The notes under the pieces were generated by a model, which saw nothing but the letters and a program-made list of their open reading frames with translations, did not search any database and had not been told where the DNA came from. A stretch of DNA of 64,000 bases, taken from NCBI RefSeq assembly GCF_026230105.1, contig NC_079479.1, forward strand, positions 17,371,734 through 17,435,733. Reading direction: 5' to 3'. The position numbers and the translations under genes are program-made. The DNA comes from Diorhabda sublineata. Its lineage: Eukaryota; Arthropoda; Insecta; Coleoptera; Chrysomelidae. Shown piece by piece: positions 54,301 to 64,000 of this stretch (within the stretch, counting starts at the first letter, position 1; each line of letters begins with the position of its first letter).

Positions 54301-55758
54301 TTATATGGTTTATGTAATTTGGGGATGAGGACCACCCTACATTATGGGAAGTTTTAAAATCACAGAATTCTCGATATCAAGATAACAAAAAAGTTTTGAT
54401 TTTGTCTTTATACATATGCAACTAATTTTTTGGAAACATCGTTTCAAATTCTACGATCCTTAATTAATATAAAAATTTTCATGTACCTGTAATCACCAAT
54501 GAAAGTACTAATTCGAAAAACGAAGGTATGTCGTAAAACATTAAAAGTATATATTACCAAAAGGAAATTACTATTATTTGCTGCCCATAACCTCTACTTA
54601 TATAGCCATTTAATAATATTAAGTTATTGTGAATTGTAATAATTAAATCTATGCCATGTTTTATTGTATGAAGTATATCTATTATCACTAATTATTCGAA
54701 ACTTTCTTAGAAATATTATTAAAAATTTATATTGCTCTTTAAAAACACTATTTTATTCAATATGGAAATTATATAACAAAATATGTAATATTTAATTACT
54801 TATTATTTAATAAATCAAAACTTTTACATCTTCTCAGTTCATTGACCCCTTTCGAATTCGTTGGGAATGTCTAGACTTGTTTTTGACTTGCGCACTTTAA
54901 ATGTGACGTCACAAGCTTTAAACAATGCATTTAATTATTTAGATAATGAAACTTTGACAGTATTACAAATTCGGGCAGACATATTTGATGCTAAATTTTC
55001 TATTCGTAAAATTTCGTGCAATTTTGTTTTCGATGGTGAAGTGAAAACTATTTTCTTATTGATATAGGTAAGAAATTATTCTCTTTATGTAAAAATTAAC
55101 GAGATTTGTCCAATTAAAGTTTCCAGGAAAATGAACGATTTCAGTGTATTACATTTTATGGAATGCTAATGTTATATTATTATTTTATTAATATTTTCAA
55201 AGTAATTAAAATTAAGCATATTCTTCAGATAATTTGAAATTGTTTGAATCATTAATTTACTTATAAACATTAAACAAACGATAATCTAAAATATAGCATC
55301 AAATAGTTCGTTGACCCTTGTCTGTCTAGACAGCATGTCTGCCAACTTTGTATGTCGACGCAATTATTGTTCACGTCAAATCTTTTCAACTGTAATGTGT
55401 TTTTTCATATAAAAATATATATAGATATTAATATTAAAATACCTTATTTCGATTGTAGTACAAAATAGTTATTATTAGATAAATAAAATACAGAGATACC
55501 GGATTTGTTCGATAACGACAAAAAAAACTTTCGATTTCTAGTTTTAAAAATGTGACTAATGTTGAAAATTTTTATTAGAAACATTGGAAATTCTCAGTAT
55601 ATCGATAGAAAATAGCTTTTATTTGAAAATTTTCGTGAAACGGATTGAAAATAAACATTAAAAATTATTTGTTTTTCTTTGATGTTTGTGGACGTGCGTG
55701 TTAACAATAATCCGATAAAGAATTTTCCGTGTTTTAATGCAATATTGTGAAAATTATG
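51308..55758. repeat. 4.45-kb macrosatellite, unit 3 (full, 4451 bp)
   Basis: A full unit in direct orientation. The only private change I see is a T at 55340 (CATGTCTGCC, where the others have CATGTCGGCC). Confidence 0.96.
52341..53627 (-). pseudogene. RBM34-like RNA-binding protein pseudogene (copy 3)
   Basis: Same structure as the copy at 47890-49176, shifted 4451 bp: RRM1 fragment 53041-52930, exon 52738-52644, 82 bp intron, exon 52561-52341 ending in TAA. I see no coding difference from copy 2, so the frameshifts predate the amplification. Confidence 0.8.
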
Positions 55759-58700
55759 AATTGAATTCTTTTCTAATTTATAATTGTTTTCTTGTTATAC
55801 ACGAAGTTTGTTTAAACTTGGAAAAACTATATGATAATTAAGTCATGTAATGAAAATTATTAAGTATGACAATTTGGAGAAAATAGTTGATTATATTATT
55901 GCAGCTTTGCTTCAAAGTGGAAAGGTTTGTCTTGGTAATAAAAAAGACCATTTTCTTAATGACTATCTTTATTTTGTATTAGTTCTGAATAATTTTGACA
56001 CTTGGTATCATGTATTGTCCCATGGAGATTCCGAAAATCACAGTAGTTTTCGAATTTGAGGAATGGTTTTCGTGAAAATCCAATTTTCTCCTCTTGATTC
56101 ACCCACCGCCATCTGCCCGATACAACACAAACTTTCCTCTCTGCTATACAGTGAGTAACTGTGAGGAAAGTGTGGTTCGGACATTATGGCACAGAGGATG
56201 CACGTGTTTTGTAGCGCCTGTCATATTCGCAACCCGTTATACGTCTCATAGATAAAATAAAAAAATGTTATTGAATTGAAACCACAATCCTTTTACTCAT
56301 TCTATGATTTTACGATTATGTCGCTGTCTACCGAGCGACGCCGGAAACTAATTATAGTCTTTCTCCTGTTTATATAACAACCAGTTCGAAGCATTGTGTA
56401 TAATTGGTTGCCTCTCCTTAAGGGTGAGACTAAATCAATTATATACAAATTTGATATTTCTAATTCTAAAAACAACTATCTAAACACATCAGATAAAGGA
56501 AAGTATCGAAAAAAATACGTGGTATCATGTATTTTCTCATAGAGATTTCGAAAATCACATTAGTTTTCGAATTTAAGCATCGGTTTTCGTGAAAATCCGA
56601 TTTTTACGTTTTTTTCTCCACTTTTTCCCCCTAAATGATCTTTTTTCGAAAAAACTGATAGCTTTTCTGGGATCCTTATACCAAAATACCGCTCTGTGCA
56701 AATCACATTAGTTTTCGAATTTGAGCAATGGTTTTCGTGAAAATTCAATTTTCTTGTTTGATTTTTACTGAAAGTGTTTTTGTAACGCCTGTTATATCCG
56801 CAACCAGTTATATGACTCGCTTTTAATTCTCAATTCCCGATCACCAAGTTTCACATTTTCCATTTGGAAATCTGATTGTACAGCATCGGCATCTTTGAAA
56901 TTGACATATCTAAATCCTTTTCCCATACTGGTACGAGGGTCTCTGACAATTCTAACAGCTGATTCTATCAAACCATAAGGTTCAAATAATTTCCATAACT
57001 GCTCTTCTTCAGCTCCTTAGGTCTCAAAGGAATAATAAATATAATTAATACTTATTGAATATTCAAAAATATGTATGTCATTAATAAAACTTACAGAAAT
57101 CAAAATTTCCAACGAACACACAAATGCTTTTCTTTGAAAACATTACCATTTTGTTGAACTGCATTTGAGCATCTTCTTGTTTGACAAATCTGTAAAAAAT
57201 GAAGGTAAAAAATGCCAATACTAATGAGAAAATATTAAAGCAATCAATAATAAAATTTAATATTAATTTCCATTAGTTACCTATGTTGAATCTGTTAATT
57301 AATAAATTTAGATAGCATTTGAAATAATATAATATATCTGATTTGGAAATTAAATATTACCTTATAAAACAAAAGATAGATACATACTCTTTATATCAGA
57401 ATGAAATTCTTTTTTGATGGAAGCGACTTTTTTGGGTATTTTTGGATCACAACGGGTATACCTTTAAACCTTAATGTCTTCTCAATTGGCCCATATTTAT
57501 ATTTTTAAAACACTTTTGATATTTTTCTTTTTATAATCTATAGAAACATTTCACTATCAACTATACTATTTACAACACTATTTGTTAATAATTTCTTTAT
57601 TTTCAGACTACATTCTAAACTATCGTTTCCATTTACTTGTTCTTCTTCACCGTTAACCGATCCATTTAAACGGCTGCTAGCTGATAATTTTGTTTTCTTT
57701 ACCTTATTTTTTTTGGACTTGGTTCTGTAGTATCCTTATCCTGATTTAATTGTTCTTTTTCACCATCAACTGTGGTGCCATCCATCATTTGATACTTTTT
57801 TTTTATTTTTCATTCTCTCCTTGTTGATTACCTCTCATACCATTTTTTTCTTTGCGTTTTTTGTTCCTCTTTTGTTTTCAAAATAGATGCCGAACTACTC
57901 ACTTCATTATCGTGTTAATTCAAATTATTTTTACTAGTTGATAAGCATTTCTTTCTGCAGATTAGTGTTTCCTCCATCGTTTAAATGTTGTTTGATATCC
58001 AACTTTCTACCCTTACCTTGTTTCTATTCGTTTAGTTTGACTGGAAATTCTCCTGACTTTAATTTTATCATCAGTGTTATTAAATCAGCTATACTTCATA
58101 TCATCATCATATGTTCAGAAAAACAATGGTTATTCTATAAGAAATTCTTATAGTGAAAGTAGATTGTTTAGAATTCAATATTTTTAATGGTTTACAATGG
58201 ATTCTGGTGTGTTTATTTTAGAAATCTTTCATTTATATTATATTCTGTTATTGACCATTATTAGTCCCTTTTTTGTTGAAAGTATCCTTGGGTTGATATT
58301 TATATTTGAAAAATAACACGTGCGGTGCAGTTTTGGAACTCTTTTTATCTGTTTGTAGAATAGTTTGTTTACATTATATCGAGGGTTTAATACCGATAAC
58401 GAAAAATGATCGTGCAGCCCCTTCTTGGATGCCTTTGTCTTTGTTCCAAGAATTGTTTGTTTCTAATATATTTTTTTTGATATTTATGAGATTACATTCA
58501 ACAGAATTGTTAGAGAGTTAAGGACCACCCTTCACTATGAGAAATTTTAAAATCGCATTATTCTACATAAATAATAGATAGTAATACCAAAATATTTATA
58601 TATGTTGAGGATTTAATACCGATAACAAAAATTGACCGTGAAGCCCCTTTTTAGACGCCCTCATCTTTGTTGGAAGAATTTCTTATTTACTTCACATTTC

Positions 58701-60209
58701 GAATTTATATTTGATATTCATGAGAAAAATAATGTTCAATAGAATATTTTCTTATATGGTTTATGTAATTTGGGGATGAGGACCACCCTACATTATGGGA
58801 AGTTTTAAAATCACAGAATTCTCGATATCAAGATAACAAAAAAGTTTTGATTTTGTCTTTATACATATGCAACTAATTTTTTGGAAACATCGTTTCAAAT
58901 TCTACGATCCTTAATTAATATAAAAATTTTCATGTACCTGTAATCACCAATGAAAGTACTAATTCGAAAAACGAAGGTATGTCGTAAAACATTAAAAGTA
59001 TATATTACCAAAAGGAAATTACTATTATTTGCTGCCCATAACCTCTACTTATATAGCCATTTAATAATATTAAGTTATTGTGAATTGTAATAATTAAATC
59101 TATGCCATGTTTTATTGTATGAAGTATATCTATTATCACTAATTATTCGAAACTTTCTTAGAAATATTATTAAAAATTTATATTGCTCTTTAAAAACACT
59201 ATTTTATTCAATATGGAAATTATATAACAAAATATGTAATATTTAATTACTTATTATTTAATAAATCAAAACTTTTACATCTTCTCAGTTCATTGACCCC
59301 TTTCGAATTCGTTGGGAATGTCTAGACTTGTTTTTGACTTGCGCACTTTAAATGTGACGTCACAAGCTTTAAACAATGCATTTAATTATTTAGATAATGA
59401 AACTTTGACAGTATTACAAATTCGGGCAGACATATTTGATGCTAAATTTTCTATTCGTAAAATTTCGTGCAATTTTGTTTTCGATGGTGAAGTGAAAACT
59501 ATTTTCTTATTGATATAGGTAAGATATTATTCTCTTTATGTAAAAATTAACGAGATTTGTCCAATTAAAGTTTCCAGGAAAATGAACGATTTCAGTGTAT
59601 TACATTTTATGGAATGCTAATGTTATATTATTATTTTATTAATATTTTCAAAGTAATTAAAATTAAGCATATTCTTCAGATAATTTGAAATTGTTTGAAT
59701 CATTAATTTACTTATAAACATTAAACAAACGATAATCTAAAATATAGCATCAAATAGTTCGTTGACCCTTGTCTGTCTAGACAGCATGTCGGCCAACTTT
59801 GTATGTCGACGCAATTATTGTTCACGTCAAATCTTTTCAACTGTAATGTGTTTTTTCATATAAAAATATATATAGATATTAATATTAAAATACCTTATTT
59901 CGATTGTAGTACAAAATAGTTATTATTAGATAAATAAAATACAGAGATACCGGATTTGTTCGATAACGACAAAAAAAACTTTCGATTTCTAGTTTTAAAA
60001 ATGTGACTAATGTTGAAAATTTTTATTAGAAACATTGGAAATTCTCAGTATATCGATAGAAAATAGCTTTTATTTGAAAATTTTCGTGAAACGGATTGAA
60101 AATAAACATTAAAAATTATTTGTTTTTCTTTGATGTTTGTGGACGTGCGTGTTAACAATAATCCGATAAAGAATTTTCCGTGTTTTAATGCAATATTGTG
60201 AAAATTATG
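55759..60209. repeat. 4.45-kb macrosatellite, unit 4 (full, 4451 bp, array end)
   Basis: The last unit. Private changes seen by eye are C at 57490 and T at 59525. Similarity to the other units stops after AAAATTATG at 60209; the sequence then becomes unrelated, GATAAACGG instead of AATTGAATTC. This gives the true right breakpoint of the amplification. Confidence 0.95.
56792..58078 (-). pseudogene. RBM34-like RNA-binding protein pseudogene (copy 4)
   Basis: Same structure again: RRM1 fragment 57492-57381, exon 57189-57095, 82 bp intron, exon 57012-56792 ending in TAA. The private change at 57490 turns a GGA codon into GGG in the GPIE segment and is silent. The same RRM1 frameshift is present. 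Confidence 0.8.
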
Positions 60210-60263
60210 GATAAACGGAAAATTCTTAACTACCAAGATGGTGATTTCCTCATTTGTGAACTG
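60207..60263 (+). CDS. Possible first coding exon (19 codons), gene unrecognised
   Basis: ATG at 60207 opens MDKRKILNYQDGDFLICEL and the frame ends in phase 0 exactly at a GTGAGT donor (60264). The sequence upstream of and including this ATG is shared with the other 4.45 kb units. The exon body is unique: in the tandem copies the same ATG is followed by one codon and then TGA. The start context AAAATTATGG is acceptable. No matching second exon can be identified in the following 1.1 kb before the satellite, so the gene, if real, would need a long intron through the satellite or would be a fragment. I do not recognise the peptide. Confidence 0.3.
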
Positions 60264-61202
60264 GTGAGTGATTTTTTGTCTTATTCATTTGATTTTAAAT
60301 TTACTACCTAAAATATTTCTTGTCATTTGGTCTCAGATTATGGAGTGGAAACTATTTTCTTTTATATATCGGTTATATGCCGCCATTCTTTTGGAACTTT
60401 GAATTTTCAAGTGCATTAAACTGGGGATCTTTTAATAAAACAAACTTAATCTAATCGTTTTTCACATATTTTTTTTTGATTGATAGATACTCAATACATA
60501 ATTAGCTAAAGGGTTGTTACTAAACTAATAATTGAGTTTTCTGTTTCATAGAAAACTTTCCAAGTGAAGGTTTCTAATATTTTTTTTGGTATTTGTTCCT
60601 CTTGTTCAATAATTGGTGGGTATAGGAAAGAGAAAATTATTTATTGTTTGAATTTAGTGCTTAGCTGCTTCAATATCTTTGTTTTTTCGAATAGAAAAAA
60701 ATTTGAGCTAATGAAGTTGTCAAGAATGTTTTTCTGGTGACTGATTTGCATTTTGAAAACTGTTTAGTCAAAACTTTCAATATTCACTTTTCAATTATTT
60801 AATTTCTGGTGTGAGCTTCTCGGGGTACAATAATTCCTAGGTAGGTAGAAGATAGTCTTTAGGGTTGATATTTCAATATCTTTCGAGGGATTGTTATTCT
60901 ATTTTTAAAATTTTATGTTTATTTTATTGTCCAAATGTAATAATTATGATTGATATTTTGATAAATTGTTGAACCTTCTCAGATCCTTTCTTTATCCTTC
61001 CAAGAATTTTATCTTCAAAAACCAACCACCCTTTTTTGTTTATTTAAGCAAACTTATATACCTCTTCTCGATGTTTCCTTTTATAATTCGTATTCTAAAT
61101 GTAATATCCAAAATTTAGGACTTGATAAAGGCTTTATTTATTACTGGGTAGAAAATGAAACAGAAATTTTGAAACTTGAAATAAATTCTACACTGTATGA
61201 AT

Positions 61203-61315
61203 TCTACGTTCTTTCTTTACTTAATAAACGTTTTCATGTACCTACCTGTAATCACTAATGAAATTACTAATTCGAAAAACGAAGACGTAGAAAAGTTGAA
61301 AATATATAATAAGTA
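61203..61315 (+). repeat. Diverged second copy of unit-internal sequence 45558-45655
   Basis: Shares TTTTCATGTACCTGTAATCACCAATGAAAGTACTAATT-type sequence with the unit interior (the same words with small indels, for example an extra TACC), followed by CGAAAAACGAAG and an A-rich GTATATAT tail, in the same orientation. It adjoins the right satellite array. Confidence 0.7.
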
Positions 61316-61343
61316 CCTATCTAGTGTCCTAAAAAGAAACTTT

Positions 61344-61359
61344 GTTAAGCTTTCTTAAC
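61344..61359. repeat. Small inverted repeat at the satellite edge
   Basis: GTTAAG and CTTAAC flank a CTTT loop, ending one base before the first satellite base. The preceding AACTTTGTTAAG resembles the satellite's own AACTTTGTCAG, so this may be a remnant of an edge monomer rather than a separate element. Confidence 0.4.
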
Positions 61360-61360
61360 C

Positions 61361-64000
61361 ACTTTGTCAGATATCGTCGATTAACATCCATTGAAGCCCA
61401 TTGAAGTCGATTGTCACTTTGTCTTGATTGAAAATTTTCAAAGTCTATCTTCCTCATTTGAAGTCGAATTTCAACATTTCTCATATATTTGAATGAGTTT
61501 GCATCTAACTTTGTCAGATATCGTCGATTTACATTCATTGAAGCCCATTGAAGTCGATTCTCACTTTGTGTTGATTAAAAATTTTCAAAGTCTATCTTCC
61601 TCATTTGAAGTCGAATTTCAACATTTCTCATATATTTGAATGAGTTTGCATCTAACTTTGTCAGATATCGTCGATTTACATTCATTGAAGCCCATTGAAG
61701 TCGATTTTCACTTTGTGATGATTGAAAATGTTCAAAGTCTATCTTCCTCATTTGAAGTCGAATTTCAACATTTCTCATATATTTGAATGAGTTCGCATCT
61801 AACTTTATCAGATATCGTCGATTTACATTCATTGAAGCCCATTGAGGTCGATTGTTACTTTGTGTTGATTGAAAATTTTCAAAGTCTATCTTCCTCATTT
61901 GAAGTCGAATTTCAACATTTCTCATATAATTGAATGAGTTTGCATCTAACTTTGTCAGATATCGTCGATTTACATTCATTGAAGCCCATTGAAGTCGATT
62001 CTCACTTTGTGTTGATTGAAAATTTTCAAAGTCTATCTTCCTCATTTGAAGTCGAATTTCAACATTTCTCATATAATTGAATGAGTTTGCATCTAACTTT
62101 GTCAGATATCGTCGATTTACATTCATTGAAGCCCATTGAAGTCGATTCTCACTTTGTGTTGATTGAAAATTTTCAAAGTCTATCTCCCTCATTTGAAGTC
62201 GAATTTCAACATTTCTCATATATTTGAATGAGTTTGCATCTAACTTTGTCAGATATCGTCGATTTACATTCATTGAAGCCCATTGAAGTCGATTCTCACT
62301 TTGTGTTGATTGAAAATTTTCAAAGTCTATCTTCCTCATTTGAAGTCGAATTTCAACATTTCTCATATATTTGAATGAGTTTGCATCTAACTTTGTCAGA
62401 TATCGTCGATTTACATTCATTGAAGCCCATTGAAGTCGATTCTCACTTTGTGTTGATTGAAAATTTTCAAAATCTATCTTCCTCATTTGAAGTCGAATTT
62501 CAACATTTCTCATATATTTGAATGAGTTTTGCATCTAACTTTGTCAGATATCGTCGATTTATATTCATTGAAGCCCATTGAAGTCGATTCTCACTTTGTG
62601 TTGATTGAAAATTTTCAAAGTCTATCTTCCTCATTTGAAGTCGAATTTCAACATTTCTCATATATTTGAATGAGTTTGCATCTAAGTTTGTCAGATATCG
62701 TCGATTTACATTCATTGAAGCCCATTGAAGTCGATTCTCACTTTGTGTTGATTGAAAATTTTCAAAGTCTATCTTCCTCATTTGAAGTCGAATTTCAACA
62801 TTTCTCATATATTTGAATGAGTTTGCATCTAACTTTGTCAGATATCGTCGATTTACATTCATTGAAGCCCATTGAAGTCGATTCTCACTTTGTGTTGATT
62901 GAAAATTTTCAAAGTCTATCTTCCTCATTTGAAGTCGAATTTCAACATTTCTCATATATTTGAATGAGTTTGCATCTAACTTTGTCAGATATCGTCGATT
63001 TACATTCATTGAAGCCCATTGAAGTCGATTCTCACTTTGTGTTGATTGAAAATTTTCAAAGTCTATCTTCCTCATTTGAAGTCGAATTTCAACATTTCTC
63101 ATATATTTGAATGAGTTTTGCATCTAACTTTGTCAGATATCGTCGATTTACATTCATTGAAGCCCATTGAAGTCGATTCTCACTTTGTGTTGATTGAAAA
63201 TTTTCAAAGTCTATCTTCCTCATTTGAAGTCGAATTTCAACATTTCTCATATATTTGAATGAGTTTGCATCTAACTTTGTCAGATATCATCGATTTACAT
63301 TCATTGAAGCCCATTGAAGTCGATTCTCACTTTGTGTTGATTGAAAATTTTCAAAGTCTCTCTTCCTCATTTGAAGTCGAATTTCAACATTTCTCATATA
63401 TTTGAATGAGTTTTGCATCTAACTTTGTCAGATATCGTCGAATTACATTCATTGAAGCAGATTGAAGTCGATTCTCACTTTGTGTTGATTGAAAATTTTC
63501 AAAGTCTATCTTCCTCATTTGAAGTCGAATTTCAACATTTCTCATATAATTGAATGAGTTTGCATCTAACTTTGTCAGATATCGTCGATTTACATTCATT
63601 GAAGGCCATTGAAGTCGATTCTCACTTTGTGTTGATTGAAAATTTTCAAAGTCTATCTTCCTCATTTGAAGTCGAATTTCAACATTTCTCATATAATTGA
63701 ATGAGTTTGCATCTAACTTTGTCAGATATCGTCGATTTACATTCATTGAAGCCCATTGAAGTCGATTCTCACTTTGTGTTGATTGAAAATTTTCAAAGTC
63801 TATCTTCCTCATTTGAAGTCGAATTTCAACATTTCTCATATAATTGAATGAGTTTGCATCTAACTTTGTCAGATATCTTCGATTTACATTCATTGAAGCC
63901 CATTGAAGTCGATTCTCACTTTGTGTTGATTGAAAATTTTCAAAGTCTATCTTCCTCATTTGAAGTCGAATTTCAACATTTCTCATATATTTGAATGAGT
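61361..64000 (-). repeat. 147-bp satellite array, right block, inverted (about 18 monomers)
   Basis: Same monomer as the left block but on the minus strand, from the edge monomer at 61361 to the window end. Monomers are mostly exactly 147 bp. None has the 3 bp insertion common in the left block, but three carry one extra T (GAGTTTTGCATC near 62527, 63116 and 63411), spaced 589 and 295 bp apart (four monomers plus one base, then two plus one). The edge monomer is the most diverged (TTAACATCC, GATTGTCACTTTGTCTTG), as is usual at satellite borders. One monomer near 61793 carries GTTCGCATCTAACTTTATC, matching the GATGCGAACTC subtype found at 40.3-43.7 kb in the left block. Confidence 0.97.

Larger units (their letters stand above)
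60264..61360. other. Single-copy AT-rich flank between macrosatellite and satellite
   Basis: About 1.1 kb with no open frame of interest and no RNA gene that I recognise. It may be intron after the candidate exon at 60207-60263. A stretch near 60340 (ATTATGGAGTGGAAACTATTTTCTTT) weakly resembles 46132-46158 of the unit. Its last 150 bp are related to the interior of the 4.45 kb unit. Confidence 0.6.

Noticed and set aside
60045..60236. 63-codon minus-strand frame at the array end
   Set aside because: Spans the array-flank breakpoint and exists in one copy only; no domain or conservation evidence.
43838..61360. Transposon or retroelement coding region, tRNA or rRNA genes
   Set aside because: No reverse transcriptase, transposase or integrase motif, no LTR or terminal inverted repeat bounding the unit, and no cloverleaf or rRNA sequence recognised.

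Overview
The window is eukaryotic, AT-rich, and almost entirely tandem repeats. The evidence is GT-AG introns, long satellite arrays with higher-order structure, and a recognisable RBM34/Nop12-type RNA-binding gene remnant. An insect or other arthropod is my best guess, from the 82 bp intron and the base composition, but nothing here fixes the species. No bacterial, phage or CRISPR feature is present.

Layout. (1) 1-43737: one satellite array of roughly 295-300 monomers, basic unit 147 bp, all in the same orientation, running off the left edge. Recombined monomer subtypes form nested higher-order repeats (738, 1029, 1473, 1914, 2220, 2517 and 4281 bp shifts). (2) 43738-43837: 100 N, a scaffold gap of unknown true size. 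(3) 43838-60209: a macrosatellite of about 4.45 kb per unit, one 3.02 kb left-truncated unit plus three full units, differing by eye at only about five positions. (4) 60210-61360: single-copy sequence starting with a possible short first coding exon. (5) 61361-64000: about 18 monomers of the same 147 bp satellite in the opposite orientation, running off the right edge.

Content of the 4.45 kb unit. On the minus strand it carries a decayed RBM34-like gene: a Lys/Glu-rich N-terminal part in broken frames, an RRM1 piece with a frameshift, then two exons that splice in frame across an 82 bp intron and encode the end of RRM1 plus a nearly complete RRM2. The native C-terminal tail is missing, because the reading frame ends inside a dispersed repeat. 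The rest of the unit holds an internal 200 bp duplication, three copies of an approximately 60-85 bp repeat, a hairpin, a perfect CRE-type palindrome next to a possible exon with a splice donor, and AT-rich DNA.

How it fits together (inference). A segment covering a minus-strand RBM34-like gene copy and the upstream region of a plus-strand gene was amplified head to tail inside satellite heterochromatin. The right breakpoint lies exactly at an ATG. In the tandem copies that ATG is followed by a stop after one codon, while in the last copy it opens a 19-codon reading frame that ends at a splice donor. The long open frames through the satellite arise because 147 is a multiple of three. I do not regard them as genes, though the near absence of frame-breaking indels in the left array deserves a formal test.
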